Below, one piece after another: positions 1-14,200 of a stretch of 28,197 nucleotides of DNA. The stretch covers positions 1 to 28,197 of the forward strand of contig JAUMBL010000109.1 in NCBI GenBank assembly GCA_032115775.1, read 5' to 3'. The DNA comes from M3007 sp032115775. Its GTDB lineage: Bacteria > Bacteroidota > Bacteroidia > Chitinophagales > Saprospiraceae. The translations under genes and the position numbers were made by a program. The notes beneath the pieces are model-generated. The model was not told the origin of the DNA, did no database searches, and saw only the letters and a program-made list of their open reading frames with translations. Positions within the stretch are counted from its first letter, which is position 1, and each line of letters opens with the position of its first letter.

Positions 1-2225
1 GCCCGGAATTGAGCGTATCGGGCATGCTGGATGCGCTAAGGAGTTCAAAATCCACAGGATCCGGCGATTTTATGTAGAAAGGCGCGCTGCGCAGTATATT
101 ATTGCCTTCGTCGGTATATTCGAAGACGGTATTTCCATTGTCGGTACTTGCGTACAGATAATAGGTATTGGGCGCAATATTAACCGGCAGGTTAATGGAA
201 AGCGTCCGATTGTAGGATTCGCCGGCGGGCAGCGATTGCTGGATACTCACCGTTTGTAACAACAGGGAGGAGGGGCCCGGATTGAACAAGGAATCGGAGG
301 ACAGGTAAATTTGATCGCTCCAGCCGGCGCCGCCCGGTACGGCCGCTACGCCGGCATTGGCCACGGTGTAAGAAATCGACTGATTGGTTCCTGCAATCAC
401 CGTATCCGACAGGCCGCTGAGTTGGGAGGCCGCCAAATCCGGCCAAGGCGATAAATTGACGTACAGGGAGTCAAAATTGTCGTTGTTACCCTCATTAACG
501 CCCTCAAATACCGTATTTCCTTCATCTGTGCGGACGTGAACATAGAATTTGCCGAAGATGCCATTGGGCAGAGAGACCGTGGCAGTTCGCGCCATTTCTT
601 GTCCGGACAGCAGGACGCTGCCGTACTGTTGTGCGCCCAGCGCCACTGCGAGGGACGGGTTCAGCACAGGTTGTTGCGACAAATAGATTCGATCAGTGCG
701 ATTTATACCCAACAGGCTGCCCGATCCGATGTTTCTAACCGTCCATTGCAGGGTAACAGGCTCGCCGGACTGCGCCGTGTCCGGCGCCGAAACAGCGGGA
801 ACGATGAGGTCTGCAAGCAGCACTTCGGCGGGATTGGGACTGCGCCCGGTATTGTTGTTTTCACTGAGATACTCGAACACGCTGTTATTCGCATCTGCGA
901 AGACGTAAAAGTACCAGGGGCCGCCGATATTGACCGGGATCGTTACGCTACCCGAACGGTTGGCCGATGAATCGGCGAGTAGGTTGCCCGGATTGGAAAA
1001 ACTACCCAGTTGTATTACTGAATCGGGGTGGTAAACGGCGGCTCTGCTGATGAGCACCCGATCCGTCCAGCTGCCGGGCGCGATGGTAGCGCCTTCGTTT
1101 TCCACCGTCCACTGGAGGGTGATCGTCTGGTTGTTGCTGACGAAAGCCGGCGCCGTGACGGCGCGTACCACGAGATCGGGCGGGGGCGTCAGGAAGATCG
1201 TGAGGGTGTCGCTGATACCCACGTTGTTGTTTTCAAAGGCAAATTCAAAAACGTTGTTGAGTCGGTCGGTAAAGATATGTATGTAGAAATCCCCAAAAAT
1301 GGCTTGCGGCAGTGTGGCCGTAAGCGCGCGCGTTTCGGAAGCGCCTGCAGCAAGGGGCGTACGCTGAACCGTACCCAACAAGGTGGCGGTATTCAAATTT
1401 AATGCCGGCGTGGCGCTGAGGTACACATAATCTCGGAAGGTATTGCCGGCGAGCATATCGCCGGAACCGAGATTGGCTACGGTCCAACTAATATTAATCG
1501 CTTGCCCGGAGAAGGCATTGAACGGCGCCACTATGGAGGTGACCCGCAGATCAGGCGGCGGGGTGAGGTTAACGGTGATGGGGAAAGCGACCGCTGTATT
1601 GTTGTTTTCATTACTCTCCGCCACACCGCTGTTCGCGTCGCCGCGCACGATCAGGTAATAATTCCCCTGAATGCCGTTGGGCAGCATCACCTGGGTCATT
1701 TGGGCGAAACTCTGCCCAGGACTGAGGGCGGTCAGGTTGGAAGCGCCGCCAAGGTAGGTGTCCAAATCCGGTTGAAATACCGGGTCGGTAGATAAATATA
1801 CATAATCGAACCAGGACGACATCCCTGTGCTGCCGCTTCCGTTGTTGGCCGTGTTCCAACTGACGGAAATGGAGGTTCCCGAGAACGGCTGCGCAGGCGC
1901 CGTAACGCTGCCCACGGTGAGATCCGGAAGTTCGCGCAGGGTAAACTGCTGGATGGGGCCTGCCGTTTGGCAGGAGTTGTTTTTGGAAATAATTTGCCAC
2001 TTGTACGCCGCGCCAAAAACCAGATTGCCTGGATTGTAGAAATAGGAAATCTGCGTCAGATCCTGGCCGACCGGCGTTGCGGGCTGCGGCTGGTCGGCTT
2101 TCCAGATATAAATATCATAGCGGGTAGCGCCGGCGGACGGAAGCCAGGAGAAAGATACCGGCGGATTGATATTGGTTGCGCCGTCGGCAGGCAACATATT
2201 TGCCGCCGGTGTCGGCGTCTGGAAG
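1..2225 (-). repeat. FN3 followed by a CARDB tandem running off the left edge
   Basis: An FN3-like unit (about 2220-1945; NPPVSFSWLPSAGATRYDIY, YKWQIISKNN) leads into five CARDB domains of about 125 residues. Each begins PDL or ADL and carries SxSWTVxNxGSG-type, DYVYLS-type and NNVFEFxxENNN-type motifs. Starts are near 1935, 1550, 1195, 815 and 450. A sixth begins near 55 and is cut by the window edge. CARDB (cell adhesion related domain in bacteria) is an Ig-like fold that often occurs in tandem close to the C-terminus of secreted proteins. Confidence 0.85.
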
Positions 2226-5200
2226 TTGGTTACGGAAGCCCGGAGCGTATCGTTGGAATGGTTTAAATCGCCGGGAAGCGCCGTCAGCAGGGTAAATGCG
2301 TGGACTTTGTAGTCAGACAGGTTGGCTGTTTGCGTGAAGGTGTAGTGAACGGTGTCCCCCGGTTGGACGATGCGTGCGCCGATGTTTTCGACCACCGGAG
2401 CGCCATTATCCCGTTGGTATGCGAGTGAAAAGCCTGTTTGCGGCAAGCCGCCGAAATTTTGCACAACGACCTTCACCACCGCGTTGGCGCTTAGTTCGCA
2501 GGTAGAAACAGGTGTCAGTAGGGCGGTAATGCCCAGGTCGTCATTCAGGTAATCAAACTCGTCTGCGCCGATATCGGGATAGTCGGCATTGCGCGCCTGT
2601 CCGTCAATATCGTTCGGAACGTCGGCGGTGTACGAGGCGGCGCTGTCCAGGGCAACCTGTAGCACGTGAAGGTCGGCAGCGGAATAAAAGAGCGGGTTGG
2701 CGGAGACGGAATTTTGCTCCCGTCCGCTCAGCGTACGGAATGCGGCCAGGTTGGCGACATTGGCGTTGCTCCAAAAGCTCAGGTTGGCGCCGGTGGTGTA
2801 GAGGTTGTTGAAATCGGAAACTTGCAAAACCGAGTTGCCGAAGTTGTTATAATACGCGTAACCGCCGCCGGTATTGGCAAAAATATTATTCAGCACGCTT
2901 TTGTTGTCTCCGCCGTCTGACAGATCCAGCGCCCGGCTGCTCGTACTTGTATTATATAGATGCACGCTGTTGTGCACAAGGTTCTGATAACTTCCGGAGT
3001 AGGACGAAATCCCCGTCACAAAGCCGGATCCGCCGATGGACACGAAATTATTGGCCACCAACGCCCTGTCGGCAGGGACGCCGTTACAAACATAAAGTCG
3101 AATGCCTGTATTGTTTTCGCCTATAGTTACCTTGTTTCCGACGATACGCAAACCATTTGCTGCGTACTCGCACTGGATGCCGTAGCCTGAGGGCGTATTA
3201 ATTGTGTTGCTGCTGATGACCGGTGCATTTTGGTAAATCACATAGACGGCGCGGTTGCGGATTCCATCGAAGACGTTGCCCTCAATCAGCGCACCGTTTT
3301 CCAAAGAAGATGTAGAATATCCGGACAGAGACACGGCTCGGTAGCCTGCGACAAAGCGATTTCTCAGGATTCGAATATTTGAATCCAGTGCAATGGCGCC
3401 CTCGGTTTCAATGTAATCGTATGAGCTCGCAATAGATTCGACAAATCGCATATTTTCAAACAGCACGTTGGTCACGCCGTTTGCAAGGTAGAATCCGTCG
3501 GTGTTGCCCCGCCGGAGGGTCATTTTGCGGAATACCAGGTTATCCGTGTTATCCAGGCGCACCACGGCGCCGCCGAATTGACCCGTCCGGGTGAGTGTCA
3601 CTAAAGCGCTGTCGCCCGACTCTGCCTGAAAAGTAACCGTATTGGCCGGGCTGCCGCCGCGAATACCGGTAATGGTCAGCGCTTCGTCATACGTGCCGTT
3701 GCGTACATTGAACGTCACCGGACCGAGTACGCCGCCTTTCAGCAGGGCGGTGACGGCGGTTGTAAAGTTTGTGAAATTGGGCGCCACGCCGCCAAGGGTG
3801 TAGGTTCCGCTTAGGCCGGCGTACAGGTCGCTGAGTTTGGCCGTGTCATTGGCGGGACTGTTATCCGGGGCGCCGTTGGGGTTTTCCGAGTAGGCTACCA
3901 GGTTGTGGGCAAGCCCGACCGGGAAGCCGTGCGTACCGATAATGACCGTGTCGCGTTGACCGGGGTAGAGCATACCCACCCAGTTAAAAGGCGTTTTCGG
4001 CACATTATTGACCCGCCACTGCACGGTTGCGGTAAGGATCGTATCTATCCCGTTGTTTTTCAAGACTGCCCGGACTTCCCGCGTACCTGCAGGGAAGGGC
4101 GTGATTTTATTGGGCTCCAGTAGGGTTTCTACCCTTAGATCACGCGTAGTCATCGGTGCGAATTCGTCGGCGCCGATGTCGGGTGTGAGTGCGCTGCGCA
4201 GTTCTCCATCTATATCGTCCGACACGCCGACAACCGGGACGCCGGCATTGTTCAAGTCGCCCTCCGTTACATGCAGATCGAACGCCGAGACAAACTGCGG
4301 ATTGATGGATCGGGAGTTGGCGTCCTGGCCGGAAGCCGCTTGCCATTCGGCGAGGGTAGCCACCGTGGTGTTTTGCCACAGCCCAAATTGTTGTCCCGTC
4401 GTAAACAAGTTGTTGTAATTGCTGGAGGCGTTCGTCGCATTTTGTACCCTGATAGGCATCGCGCCGAGCGGACAGGATAAAATATTGTTTTTTATATCTA
4501 ATCCGATCGTCGGATCACCGCTGTACAGACCAAAGGCATTCGTAGCCGTCGAATTGACGCTGACGCTGTTGAAATACAATCGGGCTCGGTCGCTGTTGCC
4601 CACAAAAATACCGGTAACGGATACGAATGCACCCTCGCCCACGGAAATAAAATTATTAGCGACCAGGCCCGACAATCCAGCCTGGGTATCGCTATTCTCC
4701 AGATAAATACCGTATTCCCTTCGCAGCCGGATGCGGTTTTTGGCTACGGTGAAGCCGTTGTTACACTGCACGATCCGAATACCGATACCGGAAGTTGCGG
4801 TCGTGTTGGTAATGATATTGCCGACGACTACGGGATCCGTTTCATTTTGCACGTAGATGGCATTCCAGGCCTGGTTATTAAAAATATTATCCTGGATGGT
4901 CAATCCGACTTCATTTGGCGAGCCGCCGGACATATAAATACCCGTGTAGCCATTTTCAAACCGATTGTTGAGAATGGTGGTGAAATTATCGGCCGAAGAC
5001 TCAGAGTTCAGCAGTCGGGCGGTTGAGACGGTGGTCGAAACGCCTTGGAATACACAGCGTTCGAAGCGGTTGTTCGTTGCCCCGTTGCGCAACCAGACGG
5101 CCGTGCCCGATGCGCTGTTGCTCGCGCCCAACGTCATACGCCGGAACCGGAACCAGTCGGCGCTGTCTAATTGAACCGTGTAGTTTGCGCCGGCGTTGGC

Positions 5201-8200
5201 ATCAAAAGTCAGTTGTACCGCCGTGCTGTCGCCCGTTTCCGACTGGAAGGTAATTGCCTTGTCCGGCCCGGCGCCGAATACTTCCTTGAGCGTTATTTGT
5301 TCCGTGTAAATTCCGTTACGGACATTGAAAAACACCGAATCCACTACCCCGCCCTGGTTCAGGGCATTGACGGCCGAGGCGAAGGTCGGGAAGTCGGGCG
5401 TGGCGCCGCCGAGGGTGTAATTGCCGCCGAGGGCCGCCCAGAGGTTACCGACCGAGAGGGTATCATTGCTGACATCGCCATCGGGTTGGCCGTTGGGCAA
5501 GCGGGTCCAAGAGCGGATTTCATACGCGGTATTAATTTGAAACTGGGCATTGCCGATCGTTACGCCCGATAGAGACAGGCCAGATCTCAGGGCGCCCGTC
5601 CAGAGGAAAGCCGGCTGCTGCACGCCGTTCAGCGTCCATTCAATTTGCACCGATTGGAGCGTATCCAGGCCGTTGTTTACCAGGGTGACCTGCACGGGCT
5701 GGGTTCCGGCCGCAAAGGCCTTCTTAGGATAATCTAAGGCCACGATTCCGGCATCATTGGGAGAAGCGGAAAATTCGTCGGCGCCGATATCCGGCGCCGT
5801 GATGCTGCGAATCTGCCCGTCTATGTCCGTCGGCACTTCGGCAAACGGCGTTCCTTTCCCGTCGAGCTGCACGTTAATCGTATGCAGGTCGGTTGCGCTC
5901 AGGAACAGCGGATTCACGGAGAGGGAGTTCAGGTCGAATCCGGTAGCAGTTCGCCAGGCAGCCAGGGTGGTAAAGAAGGTGGCGTTGTAAACGTTATTTA
6001 CAAGGTTCGTCCCTGTGGTAAGAAAATTATTGAAATTAGACGCCTCTACCGAAGTGGTGTTGGAGCGCTGCAATACATATCCGCCGGTAGAGTTGTAGGC
6101 GATGTTGTTGAAGAGGCGCAGGTTGTTTCCGGATCCCAGGTCAAAGGCCGTGGAGGTCGTCGCGGTGCTATTTATGTGCACACTGTTGAAATACACGTTT
6201 TGGAAGGTGGCGGAGTTAAAGCGCAGACCAGTTACCTGCGTTGTGCCGCCAATTTGTACAAAATTGTTGGCGACCAGACCACGGGCGGCGGTTGTAGCAG
6301 TACAACTGGTCAGATTGATTCCCGTACCCCGATTCAGATTGATTTTATTGGCAACTACGCGCACGCCGTTGTTGCACGCGTTTAATAAGATGGCCTCGAT
6401 GTAAGCGGTGGAGTTGCTGCTGATCGTGTTGTTTCCCACGATCGGCGTACTTTGATACACCAGTTCAACTGATCTGGTATATTGATTTTCAAAGCGATTA
6501 TTAATAATTCCGGTTCCTATTTCGTAATTTGCAGAATTACTGAGGCCATAGTAGTACAAGCCATAACTGCCGTTCTGGAAGGAGTTGTTTCGGAATACAT
6601 TTCGATTATCCTGCGTTCCGGAGGAGAAAACAATGGCTCGACTGGTGGCAGAGGAGGTGGTTGGCTGGCCGATCAACCGGCAGTTTTCCACCAGATTATC
6701 GTCGGCGCCCCCGGTAATATTGATCACCGTTGCACTGGTTGTATTATTCGCCTGCAGGGTCATTTTACGGAAACGAATCCAGTCGGCGCCATTGAGGCGC
6801 ACGGTAAAGTTGTTGGTCGAGTTGGCATTAAACTGCAAGGTCACCGCCGTGCTGTCCCCTGTTTCCGATTGGAAGGTGACGGTATTGAGCGCGCCGGCGC
6901 CAAGCACCGGACTAAGGCTGATCTGCTCCGTATAGGTTCCGTTTCGCACATTAAAAGTGACGGGGCCGATCACGCCGCCGTTTTGCAGGGCGGATACGGC
7001 TTCAGTAAAAGTGCCGAAATCCGGGGCGACTCCGCCAATGGTGTAGGGGCCGTTCAATGCGGGAAATAAATTCAGCACCTTGGCGGTATCATTAGCAGGC
7101 AGCGGATCCGCCGTCAGGTTTGGATCGGAGGCCCAGGAAACCACTGAAATACCCTGGCCTAATACAAAATCAATCGTACCCAACGGCACGGCCAGGCTGG
7201 CGCCGGGCGCCAGATTGCCTGTCCAGGGAACGGACGCTTGCGGTACGCCATTGACCGTCCACTGCACAGAGGCCGAAAACAGGGCGCTGGAGCCGTAATT
7301 TTTCAATACCGCCTCGATGGTGCGTGAACCGGCCGCGAAGGGCATGACTGGCGCCGTGATCTGACTGACGCCCGCATCGGCTGCCGGGGGCGTGAACTCG
7401 TCGGCGCCGATGTCCGGCGTTTGGGCATTGCGCGATTCGCCATCAATATCGGTACTGACGAACGCGCTGGGTAGCCCCGCGCCGTTCAGATCAGATTGTG
7501 CCACCCGGAAACCGTTCGGACTCAAAAACAGCGGATTCACGCTGATTGAATTCTCGTCCAAGCCGAGTCCCGTATTCCGCCAGTCAGCCAAGGTTGCAAA
7601 ATTGCCCGTACCAACCGGACTATGGAACACTAAGGTCGGGCCGATACCGTACAGGTTGTTGTAATTGCAAGTGTGGTTCGTGCTGACCGCGGATCCGATG
7701 GTTAGAACCCGGCCGCCGCCGATATTTGACAGGTTGTTGTTCAAAATACTATATACTTGCGTCGAGGAGGCGTTCATGGACAAAGCCGTTGAGGCACTGT
7801 TCGTACCGTTTACCCGGACGGTGTTGAACAGTACGCGCAGCTGCTGGCCGGCGTTGCATCCAATTCCGGTACTGACACTGGCGCCCGAGCCTACAAGGAT
7901 GAAATTATTTGCAACCAACGCGGGATTCCCTGAGGTACCCGATACACTGCTGATGGTGATCCCGGTAGCGCCTGTGAGACCCGACACGGAATTGCCGAGG
8001 ATTTTTGGACTATCGTTTGCATCCGAAATCAGGATTCCCACATAGGAGCCCGCAGAGGAGGTGGAGAAGGTGTTTTTTTCAACAATCACGTTGCTGTTGT
8101 AATACAGCTCCACGCCCCGGGTATATTGTCCGCTGAATTGGTTGCCGGAAACAACGACCCCCTGCGCACTACTTCCGGCAGCAGAAGGGGCAAAATAATA

Positions 8201-11200
8201 AACCCCGTAAGCGCTGTTCAGCAGGCGATTATTCAGCAGGCGCAATTTGTTGTTTGGCAGGCTTCCTTGGGCGAAAACAAGCGATCGCGCGGTGTTGGAG
8301 GAAGTTGTAGCGACCCCCAAAATAACACAATTAGAAATAGTGACCGAATTAGCGCCGTTTTCAACCAGCACCACGCGATTGTTGGTGGCATTTTGCCCCT
8401 CCAGCGTCATCTTTCGGAGCGTTATAAAGTCGGCGCCGTTCAGGCGCACCGTGTAATTTTCCGTACCGGCGTTGAATCGGAGGGTCACACCGGTGCTGTC
8501 GCCCGATTCGGACTGAAAAATCACCTGTTTCACGCTGTCCACACCTGGAATTTGCTCGAGCGTAATTTGTTCGGTGTAGATGCCGTTTCGAACATTGAAA
8601 GTTACGGGACCGGACACGCCGGCCGTATTCAGGGCATTGGCTGCCGCAGTGAAATTGGCAAAATCTGGCGTTACCCCGCCGATAGTATATATGCCGTTCA
8701 GGGCAGGAATCAGGTTCAACCGGCTTGCCGTATCGTTCGGGGGATACATGTCGGCCGCGTTGTTGGGCATGGCCGACCACGCGAACAGATTGTACACTTG
8801 GCCGCTCAACAAGTTAACCGAAGGAAGATTGACCACAACGCTCTGGCCGCTCGCCAATACGCCGCTCCAGTTGGTGGTAGTCGGCGCATCGTTATTGACC
8901 TTCAGGTAAAGGGTTGCTGCGGTCAGGGTATCGGCGCCGTTATTCCGGAGCGTCACCTGGACGGGTGTAATGCCGGCAGCCACCGGAGTTGTTAAACCGA
9001 CAAAATTCGATACGGCGGCGTCGAGGGCGTCTGGCGCAAACTCATCGGCGCCAATATCCGGCGCAGTAGCGCTGCGCAATTCGCCCTCGAGATCCCTTGG
9101 AACCCCGGGCAGCGGGGTGGCCGCCCCATTGATCTCGATGGCACGGGGGCGGTAGGTTCCGGGCGCCGCAAACAAGGGATCTAGTGCAAGCGAGTTCAAA
9201 TCCTGTCCGCCGGATAGCGTGCGCCAGTCGGCCAGCGAAGCGGCGATCGAACCCGACCAGAAGCCCGTTCGCGCCCCGGCGCTCTGCAGGTTGTTGTAAT
9301 TGGAAAGAAGCGTCCCGCTTTGACGATAGATTGCGTAACCTCCACCGGGATTGGCCAAGATATTATTTTGCACGGTCACGTTGTTGGGCGTGCCGGTCAG
9401 CTCCAGCGCCCTGCTCTCCGTATTCGTGTTTAAGATACGGACCGTGTTGTGCTGAATATTGATGAAATTACCGCCCGATACGAATATACCCTGCCGGGAG
9501 GTCGTACCCGTCAGCTCAATAAAATTATTGGCCACCAGGACAGGCGCCGATACCGTACCGTTCATATTTTCCAGACGGAGCCCGTTGGCATTCGCTCCGA
9601 TATTAAAAAACCGATTCGCCAGGATCTGCACGGAATCCAGGCTGTTTAGGACGCGCAAACCGATGTAAGCGCCGATAGATGAACTGGAAAAAGCGTTATT
9701 AGCCCGTATTTTTGCAGATCGGATATAGGAAAAATAGGCTGCGCGTTCGAATTGATTTTCAAATGAATTACTGTCCACCACAATCCCGGCAATATAGCCG
9801 GGAACCGCGAGATCGCCCTCGAACCACAAGCCCGTACTCCCATTTTGGAAGCGATTTCGCAAGAAGACCGTATTGCTATTATTGCCGACGTCATTAAAGA
9901 TCACTGCGAAGTTGACAGAGGTACCCGTGGTGACCCTGCCCCGCAGGATGTTATTTTCAAAGCGATTATACTGCGCGCCGCCTACGATTCGAATACCCTG
10001 CGCAAACGAACTGCCTGTCGCTTCGATGGTCATTTTCCGGAAGGTACAATAATCCGTACCGTTAAGCCGCAAGGTCCAGGGACTTCCGGAAGCGGCAGAT
10101 GCAAAGGTGAGTACGACTTGCGTGCTGTCGCCCGATTCGGATTGGAAAACGATCCGTTTCAGGCTGTCCACCCCGGCAATGACATTTAATGTAATTTGCT
10201 GATTGTAGGTACCGTTTCGGACGTTAAAAGTAACGGGGCCGGTCACGCCCGCCGTATTCAGCGCGTTCGCCGCGGCGGTAAAATTCACAAAATCAGGCGC
10301 TACCCCGCCGATGGTGTACACGCCGTTCAGCGCGGGAAGCAGGTTGAGCAGTGCCGCCGTGTCGTTGCCGGCGAACTGATCCTGCATGCCGTTGGGCAGG
10401 GTCGCCCAAGCATACAGATTGTAGGTCTGTCCGGCAAGCAGCAGCGTTGAATCCAAATTGACCAATACCGTGTCGCCGCTGGGCAAATTGCCTGTCCAGT
10501 TCGTTGTCAACGGCGCATTATTATTCACCCTCAACTGCAAAGTAGCCGCCGTGACGGTGGACGATCCATTATTTTTCAGCAAAATTTTGACTGCGTTCAA
10601 GCCGGCCGATGCCGGAATTTGAGGCGCTGCAAAGGCGAGTACCATCAGATCCAGCGTATCCGGATCAAACTCGTTCGCGCCGATGTCGGGGTTTACCGGA
10701 CTGCGTAGTCGGCCCTCGAGGTCTCTTGGTATGCCGGGCAGCGGGGTGGCCGCCCCATCGAGATCGATGGCACGGGGGCGGGAGATTCCGGGCGCCGCAA
10801 ATAAGGGATCTACTGCAAGCGAGTTCAAATCCTGTCCGCCGGATAGCGTGCGCCAGTCGGCCAGCGAAGCGGCGATCGAACCCGCCCAAAAGCCCGTTCG
10901 CGCCCCGGCGCTCTGCAGGTTGTTGTAATTGGAAACAAGCGTCCCGCTTTGACGATAGATTGCGTAACCTCCGCCGGGATTGGCCAAGATATTATTTTGC
11001 ACGGTCACGTTGTTGGGCGTGCCGGTCAGCTCCAGCGCCCTGCTCTCCGTATTTGTGTTCAGGATACGAACCGTGTTGTGCTGAATATTGATGAAATTAC
11101 CGCCCGATACGAATATACCCTGCCGGGAGGTCGTACCCGTCAGCTCAATAAAATTATTGGCTACCAGGGAAGGCGCCGATACCGTACCGTTCATATTTTC

Positions 11201-14200
11201 CAGACGGAGCCCGTTGGCATTCGCTCCGATATTAAAAAACCGATTCGCCAGAATCTGCACGGAATCCAGGCTGTTTAGGATACGCAAACCGATGTAAGCG
11301 CCGATAGATGAACTGGAAAAAGCGCTGTTGGCGCGTATTTTTGCAGATCGGATAAAGGAAAAATAGGCCGCTCTTTCATATTGGTTTTCAAATGAATTAC
11401 TGTCCACCACAATCCCGGTAATATAGCCGGGAACCTGGATATCGCCCTCGAACCACAAGCCCGTACTCCCATTTTGGAAGCGATTCCGCAAGAAGACCGT
11501 ATTGCTATTATTGCCGGTGTCATTGAAGATCACTGCAAAATTGGTGGAGGTACTCGAGGCGACTCTTCCGCGCAGGATGTTATTTTCGAAGCGATTATAC
11601 TGCGCGCCGCCTACGATTCGAATACCCTGCGCAACCGAACTGCCTGTCGCTTCGATGGTCATTTTCCGGAAGGTGCAATAATCAGCACCGAGCAGCCGCA
11701 AAGTCCAAGGCGTCGCACTCGAGGATGCGGCGAAGGTGAGTATCACTGCCGTACTGTCGCCCGACTCAGACTGAAAAGTGACGGTATTGACGGCATTGAC
11801 CCCCGGAATCGCCTGAATGGTAATTTGTTCGATATACGTACCGTTTCGCACCAGGAAGGTAACCGGCCCGCACACGCCATTATTGGACAGGGCGGCTACG
11901 GCAGCCGTAAAACCGGAATAATCGGGCGACGCGCCGCCGATGGTGTACACGCCACTCAGGGCACTGGGGCCGCCAATCTCGATGCGGAGCGAATCCGAGG
12001 ATACGCATCCGTCCAGCAAAGTCATAGCACAGTTATAGGTAGTACTGTTTGGCGGGCTTGCCACCGGATTGGCAATATTCGGATTATCCAGAAACTGCGT
12101 GGGCGACCAGGCGTAAGAAACGGCGCCCTGGGCTTGCAGTTGCACCGACGTGCCCGGGCAAACCGGGGAATTAAACGATGCAAAAGCCGGGCTTTGCTGA
12201 TACAATGCCTGAATTTCGGTCGGCGTCAGGCCGCGGGTATAGACGCGCACCTCATCCATGGCGCCGCGGAAATCGGGATCGAATGCGCACCAGTTAGAGT
12301 GCCCGAGAAAATTGTCGGTGCGGAAAACATTCGCAATCGGATGCCCCTTTCGCTCGGCTACCATCTGGCCGTTCACATAAATCCGCATCGTATCGCCGGT
12401 GATGGTGGCGCAAAAGTATTGATATACGCCGTTTACGATGACATTCGTCGCCGTCAGCGTTCCGTTATTTGCGGTCTCCGAAGCATTACTGGATATCCAG
12501 CTTTCAAGCCGCAAGTCATTCGATGAAAAAACTCGACCAAACCAGATCGGAAATCCACCCAAATCGCCCCGCCCATTCCCGAAATCAAAAATGCGTTCAA
12601 AGCTGGACGCATTGTCAAACCGCACCCAGGCGCACACCGACATACCGCTCTGCCAAACAGGGCCGATCGGGGGCAGCTGCGTGTATTGCCCGCCGGCCTG
12701 ACCGCAGCCGTTGTTGCCGCCAGCGGCGGGATTCAGCAGGACGGCCTGGCCGTTCTTACCCGGTGTACAAGCGGGGTTGCCTACCAGGGTGGCATGATTG
12801 CCGAGGCCGCTGTTGTCATTGGCGGAGCAACCGCAAAAGCTGTAGTGCGCAAAGAGACCTTGCGTATTCAAGCGGGCGGTATCGTTGGCGGGCTTGGGGT
12901 CGGTAATGCCATTGGGCAGGGCGCTCCAGGCTCGAAGCAACAGCGCTTGTCCTGCAGGTATCTGGACGGTATCGAGCACCACCGTCACGGTATCCCCGCC
13001 GGCGAGCGCGCCGCTCCAACTGATTTGCTCCGGCGCGGCATTGTTCACCGAAAGGAAAATTTGCAAGTTCGTCAGGGTTTGCTCCCCGTTGTTATTGAGT
13101 AGCACGGACACCGGCGTTGCACCCGGCGCTGCAGGGGGCGTCGGAGCGACAAACCGAACCAAGGCGGCATCTACCGAGTCTCGGAAAAATTCATCTGCGC
13201 CGATATCAGGGGTAGTCGCGTTGCGCGCCTCCCCGTCTATATCCGTCGGCGCCTCCGGGAAGGGCGTACCATTGCCATCCAGCAGGGGGTTGGCCGTGTG
13301 CAGATCAATCTGGCTGACAAATTGCGGGTTTACCGACAAGGAGTTGATCTCAAAACCGGTGGCCGTCCGCCAGGCATTCAGCGTCGGATAAGCAATCCCG
13401 CCTGCTTCGACTAATACGGATCCTTGGGTGTATAAATTGTTATGGTTTGATGCCTCGATGTTTGACGCCGAATTACTGAACAGCACGCGGCCGTTTGTCG
13501 CGTTGAAGCCGATATTATTAAACAACCGGATATTGCTGCCGTTTGAAAGGCTGAAGGATCGGCTACTCGTGTTCAGGCTGTTCACCAACACGCTGTTGAA
13601 ATAAATATTTTGATACAAAGAATTTAACAAGAATATACCGCTGACTTGCAGCGTACCGCCTACCTGGATAAAATTATTAGCCACCAGGCCGCGCGCAGCC
13701 GGCGTGGCGGTGCAATTTTCCACCACAATAGCGCCAAGCCCATTATTGAGGTTAAAAATATTTCCACCAATGCGATGAGGGCCATCACAATAGAAGGCTA
13801 CGATAGCATAATACGATGAATAGGACGTATTGGATACGATGCGGTTCCCCGCAATCACCGAGGCGTTTTGCCACGCCAGATTGATGGTTCGGCGATATTG
13901 ATTTTCAAAACGGTTATTTTCTACCACTGTGCCGATTTCATAACCCGAGGTGACGGTATTTCCGTTTAGCCAAATCCCGTCGCTGCCGTCTTTGAGGTAA
14001 TTATTCCGGAAAACGTTGTGGTTATCCGTCGTACCGCCCGGAGAAAACACCAGGGCGCGGTCGCTGGAAGTATTGGTCGTGACGACGCCGAGGAACCGGT
14101 TGTTTTCAAACGTGTTGTGATCTGCGTTGCCCACCAGATGCACCAACCGGGCAAAATTGGCATTCAGCGCCTTGAAGGTCATTTTTCGGAAACGGAACCA

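Noticed and set aside
8126..8995. Plus-strand frame of 289 codons opposite the giant gene
   Set aside because: It lies wholly antisense to the beta-helix/CARDB coding frame, has no recognisable domain, and is rich in Arg/Gly/Ala as expected for an antisense reading of this composition.
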